From assembly GCA_030428395.1 (NCBI GenBank), contig JAUIDW010000018.1, positions 1 through 39,350 on the forward strand: a stretch of DNA of 39,350 nucleotides. The letters run 5' to 3'. A program made the translations under genes and the position numbers. Below are positions 8,671 to 16,515 of the stretch, piece after piece. A model generated the notes under the pieces. The model was given only the letters and a program-made list of their open reading frames with translations. It had not been told where the DNA came from and did not search any database. The stretch's first letter is position 1, and each line of letters starts with the position of its first letter. The DNA comes from a bacterium (GTDB lineage: Bacteria > Planctomycetota > UBA1135 > GCA-002686595).

Positions 8671-9632
8671 GCGGCGCGAAGGTCGAGATCCGGCCCCTGC
8701 GGGCCGCGGACGAGGCGAGCGTGCTGGGCACGTTCCGCGAGGTCTTCGGCGCCGCGCGGACCCCCGCGGAGTGGCGCTGGGCCTTCCTGCGCAACCCCGC
8801 CGGCACGCGCGCCTGGGTCGCGGTCGAGGGCGACCGCGTCGTGGCCCAGTACGCCGCGCTCCCCTCGCGGGTGTGGACCGGCGGCGAGGACCGCGTGTTC
8901 GCGCAGATCGTCGACTCGATGAGCCACCCCGACCGCCGCGGCGCGGGCCTGTTCGTGCGCACGGCGGAGGCGTTCTTCGACGCCCACGGCGGGCCCGACC
9001 GCGACCTCGTGCACTTCGGCTGGCCCGTCGAGCGCGCCTGGCGCCTGGGGCGTCGCAAGCTGCGCTACGAGGCGGTGCGGACGCAGGTGGCGCTCGCGCG
9101 CGAGCTCGAGCCCGGCCCCGACGCGGTCCCGGCGGGCGTCGAGGTCCTGGCGGAGGTCGACGAGCAGGCCCGCTGGCTGTACGACCGCTGCGTCGGCGCC
9201 TGGGGCGCCAGCACGGTGCGCGACGCGGAGTGGCTGCGCTGGCGCTACCTGGAGCACCCCACGCACCGCTACGTCCTGCTGGGGGCCCGGGACGCCGCGG
9301 GCGTCCTGCGCGGGCTGGCCGTCTACCGCCGCGCGAGCTTCGGGCTGCCCGACCTGGGCGTCCTGGTCGACTGGCTCGTGCCCCCCGAGGAGCCCGAGGT
9401 GGGCGAGCTCCTGCGGGCCGCCGCCGCCGCCCGCGCGCGCGCCGACGGCGCCCCGGCCCTCGTCGCCTGGCTCCCGGAGTGGTCGCCGTGGTTCGACCGG
9501 TTCCAGCGCGACGGCTTCCGCGTGCACCCGACCGACTACCTGACCGTGGCGCGGAACTTCCACCCGCGCTACCGCATGGAGTGGCTGCGCGCGCACTGGT
9601 GGTACCAGCCGGGGGACTCGGACCTGGTGTGA
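8667..9632 (+). CDS. Double-GNAT acetyltransferase-like protein, copy 2
   Basis: A 321-aa paralogue of the preceding gene, starting at the GTG that overlaps its stop. The layout is the same. It begins V-E-I-R-P-L-R-A-A-D-E, has a first half with E-W-R-W-A-F-L-R-N-P at about 35-44 and V-V-A-Q-Y-A-A-L. The middle segment contains I-V-D-S-M-S (V-D-S-M-S in copy 1). The second half has L-R-W-R-Y-L-E-H-P at about 188-196, and the protein ends G-D-S-D-L-V. The pair looks like a tandem duplication that has diverged considerably, and the 4-base overlap suggests a heteromeric or shared pathway role. Function beyond acyl transfer cannot be read from sequence. Confidence 0.65.
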   Translation: MSGAKVEIRPLRAADEASVLGTFREVFGAARTPAEWRWAFLRNPAGTRAWVAVEGDRVVAQYAALPSRVWTGGEDRVFAQIVDSMSHPDRRGAGLFVRTAEAFFDAHGGPDRDLVHFGWPVERAWRLGRRKLRYEAVRTQVALARELEPGPDAVPAGVEVLAEVDEQARWLYDRCVGAWGASTVRDAEWLRWRYLEHPTHRYVLLGARDAAGVLRGLAVYRRASFGLPDLGVLVDWLVPPEEPEVGELLRAAAAARARADGAPALVAWLPEWSPWFDRFQRDGFRVHPTDYLTVARNFHPRYRMEWLRAHWWYQPGDSDLV

Positions 9633-9702
9633 CGCGCGCCGGGTCCACGCGGCTGCGGCGGGCTCGCCCCGGGGCGGGCCTGGAGGGCGCCGCGCGCTGG
9701 GC

Positions 9703-9708
9703 TAGGAT
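9703..9708 (+). promoter_or_regulatory. Putative -10 box directly in front of nfeD (leaderless start)
   Basis: TAGGAT ends 6 bases before the GTG at 9715. A transcription start 6-7 bases downstream of a -10 box would fall on the start codon itself, giving a leaderless mRNA. No Shine-Dalgarno sequence is possible in so short a gap, and no clear -35 is seen. Confidence 0.4.
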
Positions 9709-9714
9709 GGCCGC

Positions 9715-11361
9715 GTGCGCGCCCCCGGTCTCGCCGCCTTGCTCTGGCTCGCCGTGCTCGTCCCCGCGCCGCGGGGGCAGGAGCGCGACGCGTCGCAGGA
9801 CCCCGTCGAGGTCCGCGGCGGCGAGTCGTTGCTCGACACGCTGCCCGACGCCGACCCGCCGTCCGGCGGGCGCGGCGCGCAGGCGGGCGACCCCGGGGAC
9901 CCGGACGCGGCGCGGCCCCGCCTCGCGCCCACCGGCCGCACCGCCGCGCACCTGCGCATCACCGGCCCGCTCGACACGGGCGCCCTGGGCCACCTCCAGC
10001 GGGTGATCCGCACGTCGCGGGGCGTGCACGACGCGATCGTGCTCGAGCTCGACACGCCCGGCGGCTCGGTGCCGCTGATGTGGCAGCTCGCGCGCATGAT
10101 CGACGCGGCCGCCGAGGAGGGCTTCCACACGGCGGCGTGGGTGAACGACCGCGCCGTCTCGGCGGGGGCCCTGCTGGCGCTGTCGTGCGAGACGATCGCC
10201 ATGCGGCCGTCGGCGACGATCGGCTCGGCCCTGCCGGTGACGATCAGCCCCACGGGCGAGCTGCAGCCGACCGCGGCCGACCCGGCCGTCGTCGAGAAGC
10301 AGCTCTCGGCCTTCCGCGCCGAGTTCCGCGCCTGGGCCGAGGACCACGGCCGGCCGGCGATCCTGGCCGAGGCCATGGTGGACCCCCGGGTGCGCGTGTA
10401 CGAGATCGACCACGACGGCGTCCGCAAGATCGTGAGCGGCGTCGAGTGGGACGACCTGCGCGCGCGGAACGAGCCCGTCTCGCTGCTGCGCACCATCGTC
10501 GACGACGAGACGCTGCTGAACGTCTCCGCGCGCGAGGCCGTGGAGCTGGGCCTGGCCGACGGCGAGGCGGACGACCTGGGCAAGGTCCTGGAGCTCGCGC
10601 GCCTGCCCGGGGCCGACGCCGTGCTGTACGAGCGCACGCGCTCGGAGGACCTGGCGAGCTTCCTGGCCTCGATCCGCTTCCTGCTGCTCGTGGTCGCGCT
10701 GGTGGCGATCTACGCCGAGCTCAAGATGCCGGGCTTCGGCGTGCCGGGGATCCTGGGCATCGCGGCCCTCGCGCTGCTGCTGTTCGGCCAGTACCTGGTC
10801 GGGCTCGCGGACGTCCTGCACGTCGTCGCCGTGGCCGCGGGCATCGTGCTGATCGCCGTCGAGATCTTCTTCCTGCCCGGCGGGATGTGGGCGGGGCTGC
10901 TGGGCGGCCTGCTCGTGCTCGGCGGGCTCGTGTTCGCCTCGCTGGGGCCGTCGGCGGACTTCGAGTACGCGCTCGACCGCCAGCTCGCCGTCGACGCCGC
11001 GCTGAACCTCATGCTGGGGCTCGCGGTCGGCGTGGTCGCGGCGGCCCTGCTGGGGCGCTTCCTGCCGAACGCGCCCGTGCTGCGCCGGCTCGTGCTCGCG
11101 CCGCCGGCCGTCGGCGACGCGCACGGCGCCGCGATGCCCGCGGGCGTCGGCCGGGCCGCCGAGGTGGCCCAGCCGGGAGCCAAGGGGCGCGCGCTGACCG
11201 ACCTGCGGCCGGTCGGCAAGGTGCAGCTCGACGCCGCGCCCGATCGCGACTGGGAGGCGCGCGCCCCCGGCGACCCGCTCGAGCGCGGGGACCGCGTCGT
11301 GGTGGTCGAGGTCCGCGGCGGGCGCCTGGTCGTCGAGCCCTTCCGGGAGGGAACCGCGTGA
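9715..11361 (+). CDS. nfeD: NfeD-family membrane-bound serine protease (ClpP-like domain, NfeD1b type)
   Basis: A 548-aa membrane protease of the NfeD/1510-N type, thought to cleave hydrophobic C-termini of membrane partners such as stomatin/flotillin-like proteins. A short signal sequence (2-20) is followed by a Pro/Gly/Asp-rich linker. The ClpP-like domain at about 78-300 has L-E-L-D-T-P-G-G-S at 110-118 and the nucleophile region [10 protein letters not shown] with candidate Ser149. Lys195 is a candidate general base. Four to five hydrophobic segments occupy about 318-410, with one more at about 424-445. The C-terminal 90 residues form an OB-like NfeD domain. The GTG start is supported by the signal sequence and the -10 box just before it. 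It heads an operon with a short NfeD and FloA, the same association as yqeZ-yqfA in Bacillus. Confidence 0.85.
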   Translation: MRAPGLAALLWLAVLVPAPRGQERDASQDPVEVRGGESLLDTLPDADPPSGGRGAQAGDPGDPDAARPRLAPTGRTAAHLRITGPLDTGALGHLQRVIRTSRGVHDAIVLELDTPGGSVPLMWQLARMIDAAAEEGFHTAAWVNDRAVSAGALLALSCETIAMRPSATIGSALPVTISPTGELQPTAADPAVVEKQLSAFRAEFRAWAEDHGRPAILAEAMVDPRVRVYEIDHDGVRKIVSGVEWDDLRARNEPVSLLRTIVDDETLLNVSAREAVELGLADGEADDLGKVLELARLPGADAVLYERTRSEDLASFLASIRFLLLVVALVAIYAELKMPGFGVPGILGIAALALLLFGQYLVGLADVLHVVAVAAGIVLIAVEIFFLPGGMWAGLLGGLLVLGGLVFASLGPSADFEYALDRQLAVDAALNLMLGLAVGVVAAALLGRFLPNAPVLRRLVLAPPAVGDAHGAAMPAGVGRAAEVAQPGAKGRALTDLRPVGKVQLDAAPDRDWEARAPGDPLERGDRVVVVEVRGGRLVVEPFREGTA

Positions 11362-11957
11362 TCCTCACCGCCGTCCTGCTGCTGGGCGTGGGCCTCGCCC
11401 TGGTCGTGGCCGAGGTGCTGTTCCCGAGCTTCGGGGTGCTCAGCATCCTCGCCACCGCGAGCATCGTCGGCGCCGTGGCGCTCGCCTTCAGCGTCGACAC
11501 CGGCACCGGCGTGCAGTTCCTCGTCGCGGTCGCGCTGCTCGTGCCCACCGCGATCGTCCTCGGCTTCAAGGTGCTGCCGAACACGCCGATCGGCCGGCGC
11601 CTGACCGTCACCGGGCTCTCGTTCGAGTCCGCCGCCGCCACCGACGACCGCGACCTGGCCCTCGTGGGCCGCGAGGGCGTCGTCGAGGCGGTGCTGCGGC
11701 CGGCCGGCATGGCGCGCATCGACGGCCGCCGCGTCGACGTCGTCAGCCGCGGCGAGATGATCGAGGCCGGCGAGCGCGTGCGCGTCGTGGACGTGCGCGG
11801 CAACCGCGTCGTCGTCGCGCGCGCGCCCGGCGGTCCGCCGGCCGATCCACCGGCCGGCTCGCCGTCCGATCCACCGGGCGAGGACCCGTCCTCCGCGCCC
11901 GGCGACCCCCCGTCCACCCCTTCCGCTCCGGCCGCGCCGGACAAGGAGACCCCATGA
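11358..11957 (+). CDS. Short NfeD-like membrane protein with C-terminal OB fold
   Basis: A 199-aa protein starting at a GTG that overlaps the preceding stop (GTGA), with GGGAGGGAA just upstream as ribosome binding site. It has two membrane segments (about 2-23 and 30-48) followed by further hydrophobic sequence to about 75. A C-terminal OB-like domain at about 98-155 includes [15 protein letters not shown] and G-N-R-V-V-V. These are typical of the NfeD short form, which lacks the protease domain. The last 40 residues are a Pro/Ser/Asp-rich tail. The stop overlaps the floA start (ATGA). It probably scaffolds or modulates FloA in the membrane; this role is inferred from the family and the operon. 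Confidence 0.8.
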   Translation: MILTAVLLLGVGLALVVAEVLFPSFGVLSILATASIVGAVALAFSVDTGTGVQFLVAVALLVPTAIVLGFKVLPNTPIGRRLTVTGLSFESAAATDDRDLALVGREGVVEAVLRPAGMARIDGRRVDVVSRGEMIEAGERVRVVDVRGNRVVVARAPGGPPADPPAGSPSDPPGEDPSSAPGDPPSTPSAPAAPDKETP

Positions 11958-13033
11958 CCCCGCTCGTCGCGCTCGCGGCCCCGCTCCTCGTCCAGGACGG
12001 AGACGGCCCCTGGACGATCGTCAAGACGCTCCTCGGGATCGTCCTGGCGATCGGCTTCCTCGTCTTCCTCGTGCTGCTGCTGCGGTACGCGAACCTGTGG
12101 ATCCGCTCGCTGCTCACCGGGGCCGGCGTGGGGCTCTTCGACATGTTCGGGATGAGCCTGCGGCGGGTGAACCCCGCCGCGATCGTCAACGGCATGGTCA
12201 TGCTGGTGCAGGCGCGCATCACCAAGGTGGACAAGCGCGACCTCGAGGCGCACCTGCTGGCCGGCGGCCACGTCGAGCGCGTCGTGCGCGCCCTGATCGC
12301 CGCCGACCGCGCGGGCATCGACCTCGACTTCCGCACGGCCTCCAGCATCGACCTGGCCGGTCGCGACGTGCTCGACGCCGTGCGCACGAGCGTGACGCCC
12401 AAGGTCATCGACTGCCCCAACCCGAACTCCGGCAAGACCGAGGTCGCCGCGGTCGCCAAGGACGGCATCCAGGTCCTGGCCAAGGCCCGGGTGACGGTGC
12501 GCACGAACATCGCGCGCCTCGTCGGCGGCGCCGGCGAGGAGACCATCATCGCGCGCGTCGGCGAGGGCATCGTCTCGACCATCGGATCGAAGGACACGCA
12601 CAAGCACGTGCTCGAGAACCCCGACGACATCTCCAAGACCGTGCTGACGCGCGGCCTGGACGCCGGCACGGCCTACGAGATCGTGTCGATCGACATCGCG
12701 GACGTGGACATCGGCCACAACATCGGCGCGCGCCTGCAGGCGGACCAGGCCGAGGCGGACAAGCGCGTGGCCCAGGCCATGGCGGAGAAGCGGCGCGCGA
12801 TGGCCGTGGCCGCCGAGCAGGAGTTCAAGGCGTCGGTCGTCGAGAACCGCGCGAAGGTCGTGCTCGCCGAGGCCGAGATCCCCAAGGCCATGGCCGAGGC
12901 GTTGCGCACGGGCAACCTGGGCGTCATGGACCTGTACCGCCTGCGCAACATCGAGTCGGACACGAAGATGCGCTCGAACATCGCCGGCGAGGGCGGTGCG
13001 CAGCCGCCCGCGGGCGGCGGCCAGCCGAAGTAG
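11954..13033 (+). CDS. floA: Flotillin-like protein FloA
   Basis: A 359-aa membrane scaffold protein of functional membrane microdomains. It has a short periplasmic N-terminus, one hydrophobic segment at about 22-44, then the band-7/PHB-like FloA core. That core includes the [10 protein letters not shown] region, the [11 protein letters not shown] strand, and the long Ala/Glu/Lys-rich helix with [12 protein letters not shown]. It ends [11 protein letters not shown] and a Gly/Gln-rich tail. Length and motifs match Bacillus YqfA/FloA and planctomycete relatives. The ATG overlaps the upstream nfeD stop. Gene order nfeD-long, nfeD-short, floA supports a membrane quality-control or microdomain module. 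Confidence 0.92.
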   Translation: MTPLVALAAPLLVQDGDGPWTIVKTLLGIVLAIGFLVFLVLLLRYANLWIRSLLTGAGVGLFDMFGMSLRRVNPAAIVNGMVMLVQARITKVDKRDLEAHLLAGGHVERVVRALIAADRAGIDLDFRTASSIDLAGRDVLDAVRTSVTPKVIDCPNPNSGKTEVAAVAKDGIQVLAKARVTVRTNIARLVGGAGEETIIARVGEGIVSTIGSKDTHKHVLENPDDISKTVLTRGLDAGTAYEIVSIDIADVDIGHNIGARLQADQAEADKRVAQAMAEKRRAMAVAAEQEFKASVVENRAKVVLAEAEIPKAMAEALRTGNLGVMDLYRLRNIESDTKMRSNIAGEGGAQPPAGGGQPK

Positions 13034-13042
13034 GCCCGCGCC

Positions 13043-13900
13043 GTGGTCCCCCTGCTGCAGCGCACCGGGTTCCGGATCGAGGAGCTCTTCCAGGCCCTCG
13101 TCTTCTTCGTGATCTTCCTCCTGCCGGTGGTGCGCGGGATCGTCGAGTCGCGCCGCAAGCGCGCCGAGGCCGAGGCCGCGCGCCAGGCGACCGGGCGCGC
13201 GACCGACGACCCCGACGAGACCCGCGACTCCGGGGAGCCCTCGACCGGGCGCGAGATCTGGGAGCAGCTGCTGCGCGGCGAGCGGGGCTCGTCGGACGCC
13301 CCGGAGGCCGACTCGACTCCGCCTCCGGCACGCCCGCGGCAGCGTCCGCCGTCCCAGCCGCGCACGACCCTGGGCACCCCGCCGGATCCGCGCACCCCGC
13401 GCCGCCGGCGACGGCGCCCCGCACCGGCCGCGTCCGCCGAGCGCCCGCGGCCCGTGGGGGGCTCCCCCCTGGGTCGCCTCGAGGACACCGTCTCCGAGAA
13501 CCAGCTCGAGACGCGCCGGCCCGCCGCGCCGTCGCTGGAGGGCCTCTCGCTCGAGCGCTCCGCCCCGGCGTCGACGGGGGGGCTGTCGCTCGAGGGGTCC
13601 TCCCCCGGGTCGACGGGGGGCGCCTCTCCTCCGCGGAGGAGCACGCGCCGGAAGCGCTCCGCCGCCCCGGGCGCGTCGCCGTTCGCCGGCCTGGGGCCGG
13701 GGCTGCCGGCGGTGGACCTCGGCGGCCTGGGCTCCGCCTTCGGAGAGGAGCCCCTCCCCGACCTCGGCGACCTGGACGGCGCCGCGCCGCAGGCGACGGC
13801 CTGGCGCCGCGCGGTGGTCCTGGCCGAGCTGCTGGGCCCGCCGCTCGCCCTGCGCGCACCCGGGAGCGGCCCCTCCGCGCCTCCCGGCCTGGACACCTGA
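13043..13900 (+). CDS. Unknown membrane-anchored protein with low-complexity repeats
   Basis: A 285-aa protein with a GTG start 9 bases after the floA stop. Residues 15-35 are one hydrophobic helix (F-Q-A-L-V-F-F-V-I-F-L-L-P-V-V), followed by a charged stop-transfer and a long Pro/Arg/Ser/Gly-rich region. Around residues 165-195 it has repeated units of the form S-L-E-G-(L/S)-S and (A/G)-S-T-G-G. The C-terminus has a compact segment A-W-R-R-A-V-V-L-A-E-L-L-G-P-P-L-A-L-R, which looks like the only conserved domain and may be a short interaction motif. Its position as last gene of the floA operon suggests a membrane partner of FloA. I do not recognise a named family. Confidence 0.65.
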   Translation: MVPLLQRTGFRIEELFQALVFFVIFLLPVVRGIVESRRKRAEAEAARQATGRATDDPDETRDSGEPSTGREIWEQLLRGERGSSDAPEADSTPPPARPRQRPPSQPRTTLGTPPDPRTPRRRRRRPAPAASAERPRPVGGSPLGRLEDTVSENQLETRRPAAPSLEGLSLERSAPASTGGLSLEGSSPGSTGGASPPRRSTRRKRSAAPGASPFAGLGPGLPAVDLGGLGSAFGEEPLPDLGDLDGAAPQATAWRRAVVLAELLGPPLALRAPGSGPSAPPGLDT

Positions 13901-13924
13901 ACGAGACCTCGACGAGGAGCGCCG

Positions 13925-14413
13925 ATGCCCCCGAAGCGACGCTACTGGCTGTTCAAGTCCGAGCCCGACGCCTTCTCCTTCGACGACCTCTGGAAGGCGA
14001 AGAAGCGCACGACCCTGTGGGACGGCGTGCGCAACTACCAGGCCCGCAACCTGCTGCGGGACGACGTCCAGGTCGGCGACGGCGTGCTGTACTACCACTC
14101 GAGCTGCCAGCCTCCCGGCGTGGCCGGCATCGCCGAGGTCGTGCGCGCCGGCTATCCCGACCCGACGCAGTTCGACCCCGCGGACGCGCACCACGACCCC
14201 AAGAGCGACCCCGGGGACCCGCGCTGGTACGCCGTGGACATCCGCGCCGTCGCGAGGGGCGGGCGCTTCGTGCCGCTCGAGGAGCTGCGCGGCGAGCGCC
14301 GCCTGGCCGACATGGGCGTGCTGCGCCGGGGCAACCGCCTCTCCGTCCAGCCGGTGAGCGCCGCCGAGTGGAAGGTGGTGCTCGGCCTCCTCGGCCTGCC
14401 TTCCCGCTCCTGA
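13925..14413 (+). CDS. EVE domain protein (DUF55, PUA-like)
   Basis: A 162-aa single-domain protein. The start Y-W-L-F-K-S-E-P and the W-D-G-V-R-N-Y-Q-A-R-N-L-L-R motif at about 36-49 are hallmarks of the EVE family. So are the Y-Y-H-S-S-C segment and the V-A-G-I-A-E-V strand. EVE domains have a PUA-like fold and bind modified bases in DNA or RNA; the actual role of this stand-alone bacterial type is not settled. The ATG at 13925 has GACGAGGAG a short distance upstream. It follows the floA operon by 24 bases and may be read through from it. Confidence 0.88.
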   Translation: MPPKRRYWLFKSEPDAFSFDDLWKAKKRTTLWDGVRNYQARNLLRDDVQVGDGVLYYHSSCQPPGVAGIAEVVRAGYPDPTQFDPADAHHDPKSDPGDPRWYAVDIRAVARGGRFVPLEELRGERRLADMGVLRRGNRLSVQPVSAAEWKVVLGLLGLPSRS

Positions 14414-14708
14414 GCCCCCCGCGGCCGCCCGCGGGCCGACAGGGCGGTTTCGGGGTTCAACTGGTCGTCAACGGGGCCCCGAGTGGCGTCAGAGTGGGCG
14501 CCCACCGGCGCCGCGTGCCGCTCCCGGGACGCCCTCCAGGGCGCCTGCGGGGCCCTCGGAGGGGCCTGGGGCCTTGATCCCGACCCCCGAATGTGTCTCC
14601 TAGAGCCCTCGATCGCCGTTCGAGAAGGGCCCCCGGCGCGCCGGAGCTCGCTCGCAGGGGATCCCGACAACCCGAATCACCGAGGCCAGAAGGAAGGCAA
14701 GAGCACCC
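14414..14708 (+). other. 295-bp leader region before the histone-like gene
   Basis: No gene is seen here. It is rich in G/C inverted motifs just after the EVE stop (CCGCGGCCGCCCGCGG), which could end transcription. A TTGATC at 14574-14579 resembles a -35 element, but no good -10 lies at the proper distance; the nearest candidates are CTCCTA at 14597 and TAGAGC at 14601. AAGGAAGG about 10 bases before 14709 is the ribosome binding site of the next gene. Confidence 0.4.
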
Positions 14709-14891
14709 ATGACCCAGAACTACCAGAATCTGGTCGCGACCGTGGAGAACGCCCGCGAGGACGTCGAGAAGGCGGCCGCGGGCAACAAGGCCGCGTGCGC
14801 CCGGGTCCGCAAGGCCATGCAGGAGATCAAGTCCATCGCGCAGGACATCCGCAAGGAGATGCTGGAGCTGCGCGACTCGGGCGGGAACTGA
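14709..14891 (+). CDS. Histone H1/Hc1-like small nucleoid protein
   Basis: A 60-aa, wholly helical, Lys/Glu-rich protein. The central segment G-N-K-A-A-(C/A)-x-R-V-R-K-A-M-Q-E-I-K followed by A-Q-D-I-R-K-E matches the small bacterial histone H1-like (Hc1) family found in Chlamydiae, Bacteroidota and Planctomycetota, where such proteins are reported to bind and compact DNA or RNA. It lacks the Lys/Ala-rich repeat tail of long Hc1/Hc2 proteins, so it is the short core form. A strong ribosome binding site (AAGGAAGG) and a downstream pair of hairpins suggest a well-expressed single gene. Family assignment is by motif memory, not by a search. Confidence 0.75.
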   Translation: MTQNYQNLVATVENAREDVEKAAAGNKAACARVRKAMQEIKSIAQDIRKEMLELRDSGGN

Positions 14892-14910
14892 CGCCTGACC
14901 CCACCGTCCG

Positions 14911-14930
14911 CGCGGGCCCTCGGGCCCGCG
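14911..14930 (+). terminator. Hairpin after the histone-like gene
   Basis: An 8-bp perfect stem (14911-14918 with 14923-14930, loop CTCG) lies 19 bases after the stop. It has no T tract, so alone it is a weak terminator. It is followed by a second hairpin at 14942-14975. Confidence 0.4.
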
Positions 14931-14941
14931 ACGAAGCAACG

Positions 14942-14975
14942 GGACGCCCCTGGGCCACCGCGCCCGGGGGCGTCC
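14942..14975. terminator. GC-rich stem-loop, probable (bidirectional) terminator
   Basis: GGACGCCCC at 14942-14950 pairs perfectly with 14967-14975 (9 bp), with a further GGC/GCC pairing inside. It lies between convergent genes and directly abuts the inverted-repeat element. There is only a weak T-containing tail (TGTCA). Confidence 0.45.
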
Positions 14976-14982
14976 TGTCACA

Positions 14983-15206
14983 ACGGGACTGACTGGGTTC
15001 CGTGTGGACGGCGGATCCGGCGCCCGGCGCAACCCCCGCGCCCGACCGCGCCTGAGGCAGCCACCTCGCCGTCGAGGGCCCTGCGCCTCGCCCCCAGGAC
15101 GGGTCGAGGCGAGCGCTGCGCGGGGAAGTGGCCCGGCGAGGAGCGCGGCGCGGACGGGGCGGCGGCCCCCTGGCGGCGCGTCCACACGGAACCCAGTCAG
15201 TCCCGT
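14983..15206. repeat. 28-bp perfect inverted repeats enclosing 168 bp (MITE-like or invertible element)
   Basis: The 28 bases at 14983-15010 (beginning ACGGGACTGACTGGG) recur exactly, inverted, at 15179-15206. With one mismatch the arms extend outward to 32 bp (14979-15010 and 15179-15210). The arms are about 60% GC, clearly lower than the surroundings. The enclosed 168 bp has no convincing gene. No target-site duplication is evident next to the arms. The position between convergent genes fits a small non-autonomous mobile element, a recombinase-controlled invertible segment, or a long RNA hairpin shared by both 3' ends. Confidence 0.75.
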
Positions 15207-15285
15207 CGTGGGACCCGGCGGGGCTGCCTGGTGCCCTCGCCTCCCTCCGGGGCGCCCGTCGCGATCCCGGGCGCGGCGACGCCGC

Positions 15286-16515
15286 TCACGCGCCGGGCGC
15301 GCGGCCCGGGTCGGGGTCGCGCCCGGGCGCGAGGGCCAGGCGCGGGAGCGTCCAGCCCGCTCCCGTCCGGGCCAGCGGCCACGTGCGCAGCACGTCGGCG
15401 GGGGCCACGGCGCGGTACAGGTGGGGGAAGCGCTCGCCGCCGCGGGAGGGCTCGACGCGCAGGTCCGACGGACGCGGGTCGAGCTCGACCAGCACGAGCT
15501 CCGCGGTCTCCGCGAAGTGCGCGGCGAGCGTGCCCGCCAGCTGGTCGGCGTAGGAGAGGTGCACGAAGCCCTCGGCGGCGAGCGACGGGGGCGCGAGGCG
15601 GGCGCCGGGGTCGCGCTGCGCGGCCGCCAGGAAGGTGGCGCAGGCGGCGGGGTCGGCCAGGTGGAAGAGGCGGTCGTCCAGCACCGCGAGCGGAGCGTCC
15701 CCGCGCGGGACGAGCCCGGCGCGTTCCGCCTGCCGCGCCAGCTCGTCCAGGGCCGCGCGCGCGGTCGGGCCGAGGTGCTCGGTGTCGGAAGTGACGTACA
15801 GCTCGACGTGCTTCCACAGCACGGCGTCCGCGTGCTCCTGCGCGTGGCGGCGCATGGCCGGCAGCGCCGAGTCCGGGTCGCGCCGCGCGGCGGCGAGGGA
15901 GTCGGCCAGCACGGCGTGCACGCGCCGCGCGACGCCCGCGTCGAGGTCGCGGCGCGCGACCAGCCCGCCGAGCGGCAGGGGGGCGCCCGTGGCGTGCTCC
16001 CAGGTCTCGCCGAGGTCCTCGACCAGCTCGAGGCCCTGCTCGCGCCACGTGAAGCGGCCCTCGTGGATGCACACCCCGAGGTCCGCCTCGCCGCGGCGCA
16101 GGGCCGGGACGATCTCCGAGAACACGACGTGCTCGGGGCGCGCGTCGCCGGCGTGGAAGAGGCGCCACAGGAGCGCCGCGGTCGTGTGCTCGCCGGGCGC
16201 GAGGACGCGGCGCGCGGGCGACGCGCGGCCGGGCGCGCCGAGCACGACCGGGCCGACGCCGAACCCGAGCGCCGATCCCAGGGGCAGCACGCCGCGCGTG
16301 TCGCCGGCGGCCAGGGCGGCGGCGAAGCTGACCTTGGCGACGTCGAAGTCGCCGGCCAGCGCGCGGCGGTTCAGCTCCTCGACGTCCAGCAGCTCGACGT
16401 CGAAGGCCAGGCCGCGCCGGTCCACGCGGTCCTCGAGGAGCGCGGCGTACGCGTACGTGTCGTTGGGGCACGTCGACACGCCCAGGTGGACGCGCGTCTC
16501 GGCCGCCGCGGTCAC
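15286..16515 (-). CDS. mqnD: 1,4-dihydroxy-6-naphthoate synthase (MqnD) fused to a DUF952 domain
   Basis: A 409-aa two-domain protein. Residues 7-272 are MqnD, which converts cyclic dehypoxanthine futalosine to 1,4-dihydroxy-6-naphthoate in menaquinone synthesis. The signature S-T-C-P-N-D-T is at 14-20, with the D-V-E-L-L-D-V-E-E-L-N-R strand, V-A-K-V-S-F, and L-G-V-C-I-H-E-G-R-F-T. Residues 282-383 look like DUF952: L-F-H-L-A, then E-G-F-V-H-L-S-Y-A-D-Q, L-V-L-V-E-L-D, and F-P-H-L-Y. MqnD alone is normally about 270-290 aa, so this is a fusion; the frame is continuous without a break. The GTG start overlaps the mqnB stop (GTGA at 16512-16515), so the two menaquinone enzymes are co-translated. 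Confidence 0.88.
   Translation of the reverse strand: MTAAAETRVHLGVSTCPNDTYAYAALLEDRVDRRGLAFDVELLDVEELNRRALAGDFDVAKVSFAAALAAGDTRGVLPLGSALGFGVGPVVLGAPGRASPARRVLAPGEHTTAALLWRLFHAGDARPEHVVFSEIVPALRRGEADLGVCIHEGRFTWREQGLELVEDLGETWEHATGAPLPLGGLVARRDLDAGVARRVHAVLADSLAAARRDPDSALPAMRRHAQEHADAVLWKHVELYVTSDTEHLGPTARAALDELARQAERAGLVPRGDAPLAVLDDRLFHLADPAACATFLAAAQRDPGARLAPPSLAAEGFVHLSYADQLAGTLAAHFAETAELVLVELDPRPSDLRVEPSRGGERFPHLYRAVAPADVLRTWPLARTGAGWTLPRLALAPGRDPDPGRAPGA

Noticed and set aside
7432-11124. Long minus-strand open frame covering tRNA-Sec, the GNAT genes and nfeD
   Set aside because: It runs antisense through a structured tRNA and three well-supported genes and has shadow-type composition.
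13540-13625. Repeated S-L-E-G and S-T-G-G units as a possible tandem repeat array at DNA level
   Set aside because: The units are short and diverged at the base level; treated as protein low complexity rather than a DNA repeat.
15011-15178. Small coding frame inside the inverted-repeat core
   Set aside because: Frames through it are Arg/Pro/Gly-rich with no ribosome binding site and continue out of the element; no support for a gene.
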